This document shows, one piece after another, positions 1-8,697 of a stretch of 11,674 nt of DNA. Every line of letters begins with the position of its first letter. Positions within the stretch are counted from its first letter, which is position 1. The DNA is from Pseudomonadota bacterium (GTDB lineage: Bacteria > Pseudomonadota > Gammaproteobacteria > Burkholderiales > Burkholderiaceae_C), in contig JAEWPH010000114.1 in NCBI GenBank assembly GCA_023460715.1, positions 1-11,674 of the forward strand. The letters are read 5' to 3'. Position numbers and translations under genes: made by a program. The notes under the pieces were generated by a model. The model saw nothing but the letters and a program-made list of their open reading frames with translations. It was not told the DNA's origin and made no database searches.

Positions 1-1096
1 CATCGTGCCGCTCCGCCACGCGCAGGCCGCCCGCAGCGATCCATTCCAGCAGCTGCGCGCGCGGGCGCAGCCCGAGGTGCTCGGCCAGGTCGGACAGGAT
101 CAGCCAGGCCTCGCCGCCCGGTGCCAGGTGTTCGGCCACACCGGCAAGAAAGCCGCGCAGCATGCGGCTGCCCTCGTCGTACACCGCATGTTCGATGGGC
201 GAGCTGGCGCGGGCGGGCACCCAGGGCGGATTGCACACCACGAGCGCGGCGCGGCCGGGCGGGAACAGATCGGCCTGCACGACCTCCACCGACGCGGCGG
301 CGCCCAGGCGCTGCAGGTTGTCCTGCGCGCAGGCCAAGGCCCGTGGGTCCTGATCGGTGGCCACCACGCGCTGCACGCCGCGGCGCGCCAGCACGGCGGC
401 CAGCACGCCGGTGCCCGTGCCAATGTCGAAGGCCAGCGCCTTCGCGCCGGCGGGCAGCGGGGCGGCCGCCACCAGATCAATGTACTCGCCGCGCACCGGC
501 GAGAAGACACCGTAGTGCGGATGGATGCGGTTGCCCGGCGGCGCGCCCAGGGCGGGAATCTCCACGCCCTTCTTGCGCCACTCGAACGCGCCCACCAGCC
601 CCAGCAGCTCGCGCAGGGAGACGACACAGGGCTCGCCCGTGGCCGGCCCCCAGGCCTGCGTCAGCACCTGCTGCAGGTCGGGTGCGCGGCGCAGGGCAAT
701 GCGGTAGTCACCCTCCACCGGGATCAGCACCTGGCCGAGCGTACGGGCCCGCTGGGCCTGCGCCTGCCGGTGCAGATGGAAGGCCTGTTCGGGCGTGACT
801 CCGGCGGCTGCGGCCGCGGGCTTGGGCGCCCTGCCCTTGCCGCGGCCCCGTGCGCTGCCGCCACGGCCGGCGGAGCGCGCATCCGCGCGGCGCATCAGCG
901 CCTGCAGCAGATGGCGGGCGTTCTGGAAGTCGCCCTGCCAGAGCAGACCCGTGCCTTCGCAGGCCATGCGATAGGCGGCGTCCGCTGCCAGCGTGTCATC
1001 GGCCAGCACCACGCGGCGCGGCGCGAGGGCGCCGCTTTCGGAGCGCCAGCGCGCGCTGCGCTCCTGCCCGGAGGCGGTGGTGGTCCAGTGGATCAT
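1..1096 (-). CDS. Class I SAM-dependent methyltransferase, C-terminus cut by window edge
   Basis: The frame reads from an ATG at 1096 without a stop through position 2, giving 365 codons, so the C-terminus lies outside the window. The protein starts MIHWTTTASGQ. A Gly/Arg/Ala/Pro-rich linker lies near residues 73-98. The Rossmann methyltransferase core follows: motif I FDIGTGTGVLAA (D224 to G230), an acidic residue after strand 2 (VVATDQD, D248), and motif IV NPPW at 289-292. NPPY/W motifs are typical of methyltransferases acting on amide or exocyclic base nitrogens, such as the PrmB/HemK and RsmC/RlmG groups and other 'MTS' domains. The substrate may therefore be a ribosomal or release-factor protein or rRNA, but I cannot choose. 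The N-terminal about 190 residues match no domain I recognise. No clear Shine-Dalgarno precedes the ATG. It lies 46 bp downstream of the acetyltransferase gene on the same strand and may be co-transcribed with it. Confidence 0.88.
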   Translation of the reverse strand, partial: MIHWTTTASGQERSARWRSESGALAPRRVVLADDTLAADAAYRMACEGTGLLWQGDFQNARHLLQALMRRADARSAGRGGSARGRGKGRAPKPAAAAAGVTPEQAFHLHRQAQAQRARTLGQVLIPVEGDYRIALRRAPDLQQVLTQAWGPATGEPCVVSLRELLGLVGAFEWRKKGVEIPALGAPPGNRIHPHYGVFSPVRGEYIDLVAAAPLPAGAKALAFDIGTGTGVLAAVLARRGVQRVVATDQDPRALACAQDNLQRLGAAASVEVVQADLFPPGRAALVVCNPPWVPARASSPIEHAVYDEGSRMLRGFLAGVAEHLAPGGEAWLILSDLAEHLGLRPRAQLLEWIAAGGLRVAERHD

Positions 1097-1142
1097 GCGA
1101 TGGTGCAGCGGGGTGGGCGACGTTCGGTGCAGGCAGCGCGGC

Positions 1143-1664
1143 TCAGTTCAAGGGGCGCTTGAGGCGCACTTCCTCGATCTTCACGCCGCCGATCACGGCC
1201 GTCTTGGCCGTGGTCATTTCGCGCTTGAAGCCGGCCAGCTCGTGGAAACGCAGGGCGCGCTCGTTGCGCAGCGGCACCCAGGCGGTCACATTGGTGCAGC
1301 CCTCTTCCTGCAGGCCGTCGCGGGCGGCGTCCCACAGGGCCACGCCGACGCCCTGGCTCCAGTGGGTGGGGGCAGCGTAGATGGCCCAGATCTCACCGGT
1401 GGTGGGACGGGACTTCTCATCGCGCGAACGGTCGAAGCCGACGAAGCCAACGATCTTGTCGCCGTCGACGGCGACCTGGACCTGGGGCTCGCAATACTCG
1501 ATCGCCTCGCGCCAGTAGGCCTGGCGCTTCTCGACCGAAGACATGGATTTCAATTGGTCGTCTGGAACCAAACCGCGGTAAGCCTCCGTCGCGGATTGCG
1601 TGTGGATCTGTGCAATGGCTTTGGCATCACGGAGGGTGGCGGGACGGACCTGGATACTGGACAT
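1143..1664 (-). CDS. GNAT family N-acetyltransferase
   Basis: This 173-aa protein has the usual size and order of a single GNAT domain. It begins SSIQVRPATLRDAKAIAQIH, the beta1-alpha1 start of the fold. A central strand VQVAVDGDKIVGFVGF spans residues 62-77. The acetyl-CoA-binding motif A is EIWAIYAAPTHWSQGVGVAL, with the pyrophosphate loop Q104-G-V-G-V-A. Motif B is NERALRFHELAGF (134-146). The family transfers acetyl from acetyl-CoA to an amine; the acceptor (small molecule, antibiotic, or protein N-terminus) cannot be read from sequence. I chose the ATG at 1664 because the family homology begins there. The frame stays open to a TTG at 1676, and neither start has a convincing Shine-Dalgarno. 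The methyltransferase gene follows 46 bp downstream on the same strand. About 236 bp of repeat-bearing intergenic DNA separates it from the aldehyde dehydrogenase upstream. Confidence 0.9.
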   Translation of the reverse strand: MSSIQVRPATLRDAKAIAQIHTQSATEAYRGLVPDDQLKSMSSVEKRQAYWREAIEYCEPQVQVAVDGDKIVGFVGFDRSRDEKSRPTTGEIWAIYAAPTHWSQGVGVALWDAARDGLQEEGCTNVTAWVPLRNERALRFHELAGFKREMTTAKTAVIGGVKIEEVRLKRPLN

Positions 1665-1835
1665 GGGGAGAAACAATCGAACCGGGAAACGGTGAAGGGA
1701 AAACGAAAAACCCGTGATTGTCGCGCAAATGGGATTTCTCGGTCCACCGGCGCCCTCTGCCGCCGCGCCCCATGCAATCTACGGCAGTCGCCATTTTGCA
1801 AACCAATCGGCTGCAACGCCCGCCAATACCGCGCC

Positions 1836-1863
1836 GATAGCTACAAATTCAATAGCATTCGCC
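1836..1863. repeat. Degenerate copy of dispersed intergenic repeat
   Basis: The stretch GATAGCTACAAATTCAATAGC at 1836-1856, followed by ATTCGCCTG, is A/T-rich against a very GC-rich background. Its GATAGCT start matches the GATAGCTGCCTGCGCTT copy at 6709-6725. I associate ATAGCTG...GCGCTT-type segments with Comamonadaceae intergenic regions. The 1665-1900 gap around it, between the acetyltransferase and the aldehyde dehydrogenase stop, shows no convincing gene. The assignment rests on resemblance, since the 3' part differs from the other two copies. Confidence 0.4.
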
Positions 1864-1900
1864 TGCCGCAACCCGAGGGCCGCCGTCCCTGCCGAAAACC

Positions 1901-3337
1901 TCAGAGCCAGCGGCGCATCAGCCCCACCACCTGGTCGAAGCGTGCACCGTACGGCGGATACAGCCAATGCCCCAGAGACCACCGGGACTGCGCCATGACG
2001 GACTTCTGGTGGCAAAAGCGCAGGAAGCCCGCCTCGCCGTGGTAGGCGCCCCAGCCGCTGTCGCCCACGCCGCCGAAAGGCAGGTTGTCGTGGGCCACGT
2101 GCATGAGCGTGTCGTTCACCGTCACGCCGCCGCTGACCGTGCGGCGCAGCACATCGTCGCGCACCGCCTCGCTACGGCCGAACCAGTACATGGCGAGCGG
2201 GCGCGGCCCGGCGTTGATGTGGGCGATGGCGTCGTCCAGCCGCTCGTAGCCCAGCACGGGCAGCACGGGACCGAAGATCTCTTCCTGCATCAGCTGCATG
2301 TTCAGCGTGGCGCCGAACACCAGCACCGGCGGCATCTGCCGGCCCACGCCATCGCCGATGCCCTGCGGCGGCGGCGGGGGCGAACCGGGCACGGGCTCCA
2401 GCACCTCGATCTGCGCGCCCTGCGTCTGGGCCTGCTGCAGCATGGTGCGCAGCCGCGCCAGGTGGCGCGCGTTGATGACCGATGCGTAGTCCGGGTTGCC
2501 CTCGAAGTAGGGGAACAGCTGCGCCACGGCCGCGCGGTAGGCCTCGGCAAAGGCGCTCTCGCTGCCGTGCGGCAGCAGCACATAGTCGGGCGCGATGCAG
2601 GTCTGGCCGGCGTTGAGCAGCTTGCCGTGCGCGATCTTCAGCGCCGCGTCGCGCAGGTCGCAGTCGGCGTCGATGATGCAGGGGGACTTGCCGCCCAGCT
2701 CCAGCGTGGTGGGCGTCAGGTGGACGGCTGCGGCCTGGGCCACCTTGCGGCCCACGGCGGTGGAGCCGGTGAAGACCAGATGGTCGAAGGGCAGTGAGGC
2801 GATCAGCGCGGCGGTGGCCGCATCGCCCTGCACCACGCAGAACTCGTCCGGGGAGAAGAACTGCGCCACCAGCGCCGCCAGTTGCGCGGACGTGTGCGGC
2901 GTGAGCTCGCTGGGCTTGAGCATCACGCGGTTGCCGGCCGCCAGTGCCGCGATGGCAGGGCCCAGCGCCAGCTGCACGGGGTAGTTCCACGGCGCGATCA
3001 CGCCGACCACGCCCAGCGGCTGGCGGGCGATCCAGGCCTGCGCGGGCTGCAGGTGCAATGGCGTGCGCACCTTGCGCGGGCGGCACCAGCGCGACAGGTG
3101 CCGCAGGGTGTGCGAGAGCTGCGCCCGCAGCACCAGCAGATCGGCCACTTCCGTCAGGCGCGGAGACCGCATGCCGAAATCCGCCTGCACGGCTGCGGCC
3201 AACGCCGGGCCGTGCTCGTCGATGAGTTTTCGCATGCGCAGCAGGCGCTCGCGGCGCACCAAGAGCGGCACGTCGATGTGCGCGCGACTGGCCTGGCGTT
3301 GGACTTCGAACTGGTTGCGGATAGCGTCAGGCGTCAT
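1901..3337 (-). CDS. Aldehyde dehydrogenase, coniferyl-aldehyde-dehydrogenase-like
   Basis: This 478-aa NAD(P)-dependent aldehyde dehydrogenase oxidises an aldehyde to the carboxylic acid. The visible ALDH motifs in order are the oxyanion Asn in APWNYP (N118), cofactor-binding KPSE (K141), FTGSTAVG (189-196), the general base Glu in TLELGGKSP (E213), the nucleophilic Cys in NAGQTCIAPDY (C247), EEIFGPVLPV (352-361), and the C-terminal LPFGGVGDSGWGAYHG. The short N-terminus, NAGQTCIAPDYVL and the compact length resemble the class-3/coniferyl aldehyde dehydrogenase group, which feeds ferulate or other aromatic-aldehyde breakdown. The true substrate is unproven. A Pro run (SPPPPP, about 319-324) sits in a surface segment. 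Start choice is uncertain: ATGs at 3349, 3346 and 3337 lie in frame, none with a good Shine-Dalgarno. I prefer 3337 (MTPDAIRNQF) by family length. It appears monocistronic. Confidence 0.93.
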   Translation of the reverse strand: MTPDAIRNQFEVQRQASRAHIDVPLLVRRERLLRMRKLIDEHGPALAAAVQADFGMRSPRLTEVADLLVLRAQLSHTLRHLSRWCRPRKVRTPLHLQPAQAWIARQPLGVVGVIAPWNYPVQLALGPAIAALAAGNRVMLKPSELTPHTSAQLAALVAQFFSPDEFCVVQGDAATAALIASLPFDHLVFTGSTAVGRKVAQAAAVHLTPTTLELGGKSPCIIDADCDLRDAALKIAHGKLLNAGQTCIAPDYVLLPHGSESAFAEAYRAAVAQLFPYFEGNPDYASVINARHLARLRTMLQQAQTQGAQIEVLEPVPGSPPPPPQGIGDGVGRQMPPVLVFGATLNMQLMQEEIFGPVLPVLGYERLDDAIAHINAGPRPLAMYWFGRSEAVRDDVLRRTVSGGVTVNDTLMHVAHDNLPFGGVGDSGWGAYHGEAGFLRFCHQKSVMAQSRWSLGHWLYPPYGARFDQVVGLMRRWL

Positions 3338-3563
3338 GGCAAGCATCATAGGCACCGGGCGTGCAACGGCCTGTAAACGGGCGTCTCCAAGCCCACTCAA
3401 TGGCATCACTCATCCACGGCGTTCCGGGATGGGCCGCCCGCGCGGCGTGGCAGAGAGAGAGAAATAAGGCGAGGCGCATAGGCCGCCGTCGCACCGGCAC
3501 CGGCACGAAGCGAAGGCGGGTCCGGCGCAGGCGGTTACGAGAGAAAGACAGTGCGAGGCCTGA

Positions 3564-3908
3564 TCAGCGCACTTCGCGCGCTTCGACATCGCTCACGTCG
3601 CGCGCGCCGGGCAGTTCGCGCGAGCGCATGCCGGGGGCGGCATCCGGTGCCTCGGCGCCGGTCGCCGCGCCGCGGGCCGACCAGCGGGCCGTGCTGCGGT
3701 ACACCGTGCTCCAGCCCGTGCGCGGGTCCATGCGCATCGACCAGGGCATGACGGGACGGCCGGTCACGCGTGCCCACAGGGCCCGCAGGCCCCACACCGC
3801 GGCCAGCAGCGCCGCTGCGAACAGCAGGCTCAGAAACACCACGACGCCCATCGCAACGACCACCAGCCGCAGCGTCCACCGGACCAAGCCGGCCACCAAA
3901 TCGTTCAA
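3564..3908 (-). CDS. Small membrane protein of unknown function, TTG start
   Basis: This 114-aa protein has one long hydrophobic segment near residues 15-41 (LRLVVVAMGVVVFLSLLFAA and onward). It is preceded by a single Arg (R11) and followed by Arg-rich RALWARVTGR. The hydrophilic C-terminus, from residue 50, contains RMDPRTGWSTVYRSTARWSA. I recognise no family and assign no function; one or two transmembrane helices anchoring a short tail is the visible architecture. The start is set by the ribosome site. AAAGGGG lies 6 nt before a TTG at 3908-3906, while the nearby ATG (3913-3911) is out of frame and reads only ATG GTT TGA. The gene lies 76 bp downstream of the clpB stop on the same strand with no terminator visible, so read-through from the heat-shock promoter is possible. 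The 225 bp downstream of it shows no gene. Confidence 0.75.
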   Translation of the reverse strand: MNDLVAGLVRWTLRLVVVAMGVVVFLSLLFAAALLAAVWGLRALWARVTGRPVMPWSMRMDPRTGWSTVYRSTARWSARGAATGAEAPDAAPGMRSRELPGARDVSDVEAREVR

Positions 3909-3984
3909 ACCATGCCCCTTTCTGGCAGGGCCGCGTTCGCCGCCGCACGGTGGTGCGTGCCGGCGACCGCGGCCTGTCTCCAGC

Positions 3985-6591
<2,607 letters not shown>

Positions 6592-6617
6592 GGTCAATGT
6601 CCTCCGAATTGCCGTTC

Positions 6618-6646
6618 ATCTGGGGCAAGGCGGGCCACTTTTCAAG
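6618..6646 (-). promoter_or_regulatory. Sigma-32 (heat-shock) promoter of clpB
   Basis: Read on the minus strand, CTTGAAA (6646-6640) is followed after 14 nt by CCCCAGAT (6625-6618). The RpoH consensus is CTTGAAA, 11-16 nt, then CCCCATNT. The -35 match is perfect and the -10 differs at one fixed position, with ideal spacing. Transcription would start near 6611, giving a leader of about 20 nt that contains the GGAGG site and leads straight into the clpB ATG at 6591. Confidence 0.9.
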
Positions 6647-6702
6647 CACTGCACGCGGCAGAGACAGACCACGGGACGACCGCCATACGCCCATATCGCT
6701 CA

Positions 6703-6752
6703 CCTATTGATAGCTGCCTGCGCTTATCCAGCAACCGTCAGAGGCCTATTTC
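6703..6752. repeat. Dispersed intergenic repeat copy (ATAGCTGCCTGCGCTT core)
   Basis: The core ATAGCTGCCTGCGCTT at 6710-6725 is repeated exactly at 9823-9838, on the same strand. Around it, CCTATTGATAGCTG and a trailing GTCAGAGGCCTATTTCA resemble the Comamonadaceae short intergenic repeat as I remember it. It lies between moaE and the clpB promoter. Nothing indicates coding. Confidence 0.6.
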
Positions 6753-6760
6753 ACCCCAAA

Positions 6761-6781
6761 CCGGGCACCCGCGGGACCCGG
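6761..6781 (-). terminator. Weak candidate terminator downstream of moaE
   Basis: On the minus strand CCGGGTCCCGCGGGTGCCCGG can fold (CCGGG/CCCGG outer, CCC/GGG inner) and is followed by only three T residues, TTTGGGG. It lies 17 nt after the moaE stop, a sensible place to end the moaE transcript before the clpB promoter. The poor T-tract makes the call tentative. Confidence 0.3.
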
Positions 6782-6797
6782 GGCCGGCGCGCCGCCT

Positions 6798-7310
6798 TCA
6801 GGCGTTGGAGGCGGCGATGCCCCAGCGCGCCAGCGCCGCGTCGTCGCTCACGCGGGCATCCACCCAGCGGGCGCCATAAGGGGTGACTTCCTTCTTCCAG
6901 AACGGCGCCTGGGTCTTGAGGTAGTCCATGAGGAATTCGCACGCCTGGAAGCTCTCGCCGCGATGGGCCGACGTGACGGCCACCAGCACGATCTGGTCGA
7001 GCGGCGCCAGCAGGCCCACGCGGTGCACCACGCGCGCACCGAAGATGTCGAAGCGCGCGTAGGCCGCGTCCACCATCGCGGCGATGGACTTCTCGGTCAT
7101 GCCCGGGTAATGCTCCAGCTCCATCGAGGCGACGCTGTCGCCCTCGTTGCGGTCGCGCACCACGCCCACGAAGCTGCACACGGCGCCCACGCGCGCATCC
7201 TGCGCCCGCAGCGCGGCCAGCTCGGCGGCCACGTCGAAGTCGGCGGTCTGGATGGCCACGCAGGCCAGCGCGCGGGCTGACGGATCGGCCGGACGGGGCG
7301 TGCCGTTCAT
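6798..7310 (-). CDS. moaE: Molybdopterin synthase catalytic (large) subunit MoaE
   Basis: This 170-aa protein, with MoaD, adds the dithiolene sulfurs to precursor Z (cPMP) to form molybdopterin in the cytoplasm. The family signatures are GAVCSFVGVVRDRN (42-55, with the conserved Arg at 52), LEHYPGM, VLVAVTSAHRGESF (H116, R117) and YLKTQAPFWKKE. K132 and K139 correspond by spacing to E. coli K119 and K126, the active-site lysines. The N-terminus, up to about residue 17, is an extension beyond the usual about 150 aa. The start is ATG 7310, whose ATGA overlaps the TGA stop of the upstream 76-aa gene. That implies translational coupling and explains the lack of a Shine-Dalgarno. Its usual partner genes moeA and moaD are 2.65 kb away on the same strand, beyond a block of plus-strand genes. 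Confidence 0.95.
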   Translation of the reverse strand: MNGTPRPADPSARALACVAIQTADFDVAAELAALRAQDARVGAVCSFVGVVRDRNEGDSVASMELEHYPGMTEKSIAAMVDAAYARFDIFGARVVHRVGLLAPLDQIVLVAVTSAHRGESFQACEFLMDYLKTQAPFWKKEVTPYGARWVDARVSDDAALARWGIAASNA

Positions 7311-7537
7311 GGCGAACGGTGCAGGCGGGGCGCGGACAGGGCCACGATCTGCTCCTCGACCACCGTGTGCAGGGTCTTGGCGGCCGCGGGCGCGCCGGGC
7401 GCGGCCAGTGCCGTCTGCAGGCGCTTCAGGTCGGCGACGGTGGGCGCCACACGGATCTGCGCCGTGGCAGCGGGCGCGTTGCCGGCCTTGACCAGGGCCA
7501 TGATCTTCTGGGTCCATTCATTCGGGTTGCGGGCCAT
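7307..7537 (-). CDS. 76-aa unknown protein coupled to moaE
   Basis: The small, mostly helical, basic and Ala-rich protein begins MARNPNEWTQKIMALVKAGN and ends VVEEQIVALSAPRLHRSP. I recognise no domain and see no signal peptide or membrane segment. Evidence that it is real: AGGAG lies about 13 nt before the ATG (a little far). The stop overlaps the moaE start as ATGA. The upstream boundary is a compact divergent region facing the 84-aa gene. The frame extends further upstream without a stop, but the sequence before MARNPNEW is Cys/Arg-rich and covers the divergent promoter region. Coupling to moaE suggests co-expression with molybdenum-cofactor synthesis, but a functional tie is only inference. 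Confidence 0.72.
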   Translation of the reverse strand: MARNPNEWTQKIMALVKAGNAPAATAQIRVAPTVADLKRLQTALAAPGAPAAAKTLHTVVEEQIVALSAPRLHRSP

Positions 7538-7622
7538 CGGTGCGAAGCTTCTCCTGGGACAATAGCGGCGTGGATGCGGGCCACACCCCGTGCGCCCGCG
7601 ACAACCGAACTGTACCCCCGCC

Positions 7623-7877
7623 ATGGCCACGCAGACCATCACCACCGACCGCTACAAGCTCTTCCCCTCCCCGCGCAACGAGCACCGCGTGGTGTTCGAG
7701 CACGAGGTGTTCGTGCCCCACCCCTACGCGCTGATCGACCTGCCCAGCTTCGACCTGCGCGGCAAGTACAGCCTGTTCGCGGCCTGCCGGCTGTCGGACA
7801 TGAAGATGGGCCAGCTCGTCACCTTTGAATTGACGCAGGACATGGAGCGCTTCGAATCCCGCTTCGTGCCGGATTGA
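7623..7877 (+). CDS. 84-aa conserved-looking protein of unknown function
   Basis: The protein begins MATQTITTDRYKLFPSPRNE and continues as an apparent beta-rich soluble domain: HRVVFEHEVFVP, the hydrophobic SLFAACRLSD, MGQLVTFELT, and the acidic/aromatic end MERFESRFVPD. Codon third positions are strongly GC-biased, as in its neighbours, and amino-acid composition is normal, which supports coding. I recognise no family. The ATG at 7623 is preceded by TGTACCCCCGCC with no Shine-Dalgarno. It is divergent from the 76-aa/moaE unit with 85 bp between the starts. The DUF3149-like gene begins 124 bp downstream. No signal peptide or membrane helix is visible. Confidence 0.72.
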   Translation: MATQTITTDRYKLFPSPRNEHRVVFEHEVFVPHPYALIDLPSFDLRGKYSLFAACRLSDMKMGQLVTFELTQDMERFESRFVPD

Positions 7878-8001
7878 CCGCCCGCAAACGGCCGCCGCCC
7901 GGCGCGGGCACGGCCCGCCGCCGTTGACGTGGCGCAAAGACCGCCGGGTGCCCGCGCGCTGCAATCGCCTCCATCCACAACGATGACGGAGGAAAAGCGC
8001 G

Positions 8002-8163
8002 ATGCATCTGCTCAAGGAACTCTTCACCACCCAGGTCGGCCTGTTCAGCGCCGTGGGCATCGGCATCATGCTGTGCATGGCGGGCTTCTTCGTCTGGCTG
8101 TTCACGCTGGGCGATGCGCCCCAGGCAGCACGCGGCGCGAAGGACCCGCAGCAGCGCTCCTGA
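8002..8163 (+). CDS. DUF3149-like 53-aa single-pass membrane protein
   Basis: The protein starts MHLLKELFTTQVGLFSAVGI. One transmembrane helix near residues 13-36 includes GIGIMLCMAGFFVWLFTLG, and a short charged tail ends DPQQRS. The pattern of a 'LKELFTTQVGL' amphipathic start followed by a single helix is that of the small DUF3149 family of proteobacterial inner-membrane proteins, which has no known function. The start is firm: GGAGG lies 9 nt before the ATG, the best ribosome site in this plus-strand block. The gene ends 21 nt before a strong terminator, so it probably closes a transcript that may begin at the 84-aa gene. The N-terminus would face the cytoplasm if the positive-inside rule holds only weakly; topology is uncertain. 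Confidence 0.85.
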   Translation: MHLLKELFTTQVGLFSAVGIGIMLCMAGFFVWLFTLGDAPQAARGAKDPQQRS

Positions 8164-8184
8164 GCGGCCCTCTTCCACTCCCAC

Positions 8185-8213
8185 AAAAGCGCGGCGCCGT
8201 CCGCGCTTTTTTT
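8185..8213 (+). terminator. Intrinsic terminator after the DUF3149-like gene
   Basis: AAAAGCGCGG (8185-8194) pairs perfectly with CCGCGCTTTT (8201-8210) around the 6-nt loop CGCCGT, and the T run continues to 8213 (seven T in total). The GC stem with a U-tract is textbook. The A run on the left arm means it could also work in the opposite direction. Confidence 0.93.
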
Positions 8214-8236
8214 ATGCCCGTGCGCGGTGGCGGGCA

Positions 8237-8242
8237 GACAAT
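8237..8242 (+). promoter_or_regulatory. Candidate -10 element for a leaderless 108-aa gene
   Basis: GACAAT lies 6 nt before the ATG at 8249, immediately after the terminator, with no Shine-Dalgarno between. At that spacing transcription would begin at or next to the start codon. No good -35 is visible, so this is a suggestion only. Confidence 0.35.
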
Positions 8243-8248
8243 GGCGCC

Positions 8249-8575
8249 ATGTCCGAAGACAACCAGATCCTCGTCCCGCCGTCGTTCATGGCCGTGTACA
8301 GCGACGCGCGCAACCGCCTCACGGAGCCGGCCGCCGTGGTGCGCGCCCGCTACGAGCTGTGCGAAGACCTCGCCTGCCACCTGGTGGAGCAGGCGCAGAC
8401 GCTCTACCACGTGCAGGCGCCGTCGGAGTCCGACATCCTGCTGCGCATCCACGCCGGCCTGCGCGATGCCGGCGCCGGCGTCTCGCCCGCCGAGGCCCGC
8501 TGGATCACGCTGCGCCTGGCCGAACTGCTGGAGTGGCGCTGCCCCGAGCTGCCCGCCGCCGCGCCGCCGGCCTGA
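8249..8575 (+). CDS. 108-aa soluble protein of unknown function
   Basis: The protein begins MSEDNQILVPPSFMAVYSDA and looks all-helical and acidic. Segments include RARYELCEDLACHLVEQAQT, SESDILLRIHAGLRDAG and PAEARWITLRLAELLEWRC. There is no signal peptide, membrane helix or catalytic motif that I recognise, and I give no function. The composition and the spacing of Leu and Ala look like a genuine helical bundle. The start at 8249 follows a terminator and a GACAAT box without a Shine-Dalgarno. An overlapping ATG at 8241 is in another frame. The stop TGA at 8573-8575 abuts the leader promoter of the aldolase gene, so the two are probably separate transcription units. Confidence 0.75.
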   Translation: MSEDNQILVPPSFMAVYSDARNRLTEPAAVVRARYELCEDLACHLVEQAQTLYHVQAPSESDILLRIHAGLRDAGAGVSPAEARWITLRLAELLEWRCPELPAAAPPA

Positions 8576-8600
8576 TCCGCCACGCCCGGCTGGATATACT
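8572..8600 (+). promoter_or_regulatory. Candidate promoter of the aldolase leader
   Basis: TATACT at 8595-8600 matches five of six -10 positions. The -35 position at 17-nt spacing is CTGATC (8572-8577), matching only TGA of TTGACA. Short inverted arms CCGGC and GCCGG flank the -10. The predicted start is 8607/8608, the A of the 29-codon ORF. Confidence 0.5.
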
Positions 8601-8607
8601 GCCGGCC

Positions 8608-8697
8608 ATGTCTGCACACCACGCCACCCTTGACTCCTGCGCCCTGCCGCAGAGGCCCGGCTGCGCAGGCAAAGCCAAAAAACCCCAGCTCATCTGA
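8608..8697 (+). CDS. Possible 29-codon leader ORF, apparently leaderless
   Basis: The ORF reads MSAHHATLDSCALPQRPGC, then AGKAKKPQLI, then TGA. It begins 7 nt after a TATACT box, so the mRNA would start at its AUG; there is no Shine-Dalgarno. Three Lys codons (AAA at 8671, 8677 and 8680) sit 4-9 codons before the stop, just ahead of the hairpins at 8686-8736. This is the arrangement expected of an attenuation leader peptide, and it precedes a gene of the family that includes the first enzyme of lysine synthesis. It could equally be chance within a non-coding RNA. No homology is recognised. Confidence 0.35.
   Translation: MSAHHATLDSCALPQRPGCAGKAKKPQLI

Noticed and set aside
5..1162. 385-codon plus-strand open frame opposite the methyltransferase
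   Set aside because: Composition is dominated by Ala/Gly/Arg/His/Gln with no recognisable motif. The minus-strand frame has complete methyltransferase motifs.
1779..2015. Minus-strand frame ending EFVAIGAVLAGVAADWFAKW, which looks membrane-like
   Set aside because: Its 5' part overlaps the aldehyde dehydrogenase C-terminus in another frame, and its apparent hydrophobic end is made by the repeat at 1836-1863. No ribosome site.
7924..7929. TTGACG as a -35 element ahead of the DUF3149-like gene
   Set aside because: No -10-like hexamer occurs at 16-18 nt downstream; the area is almost pure G/C.
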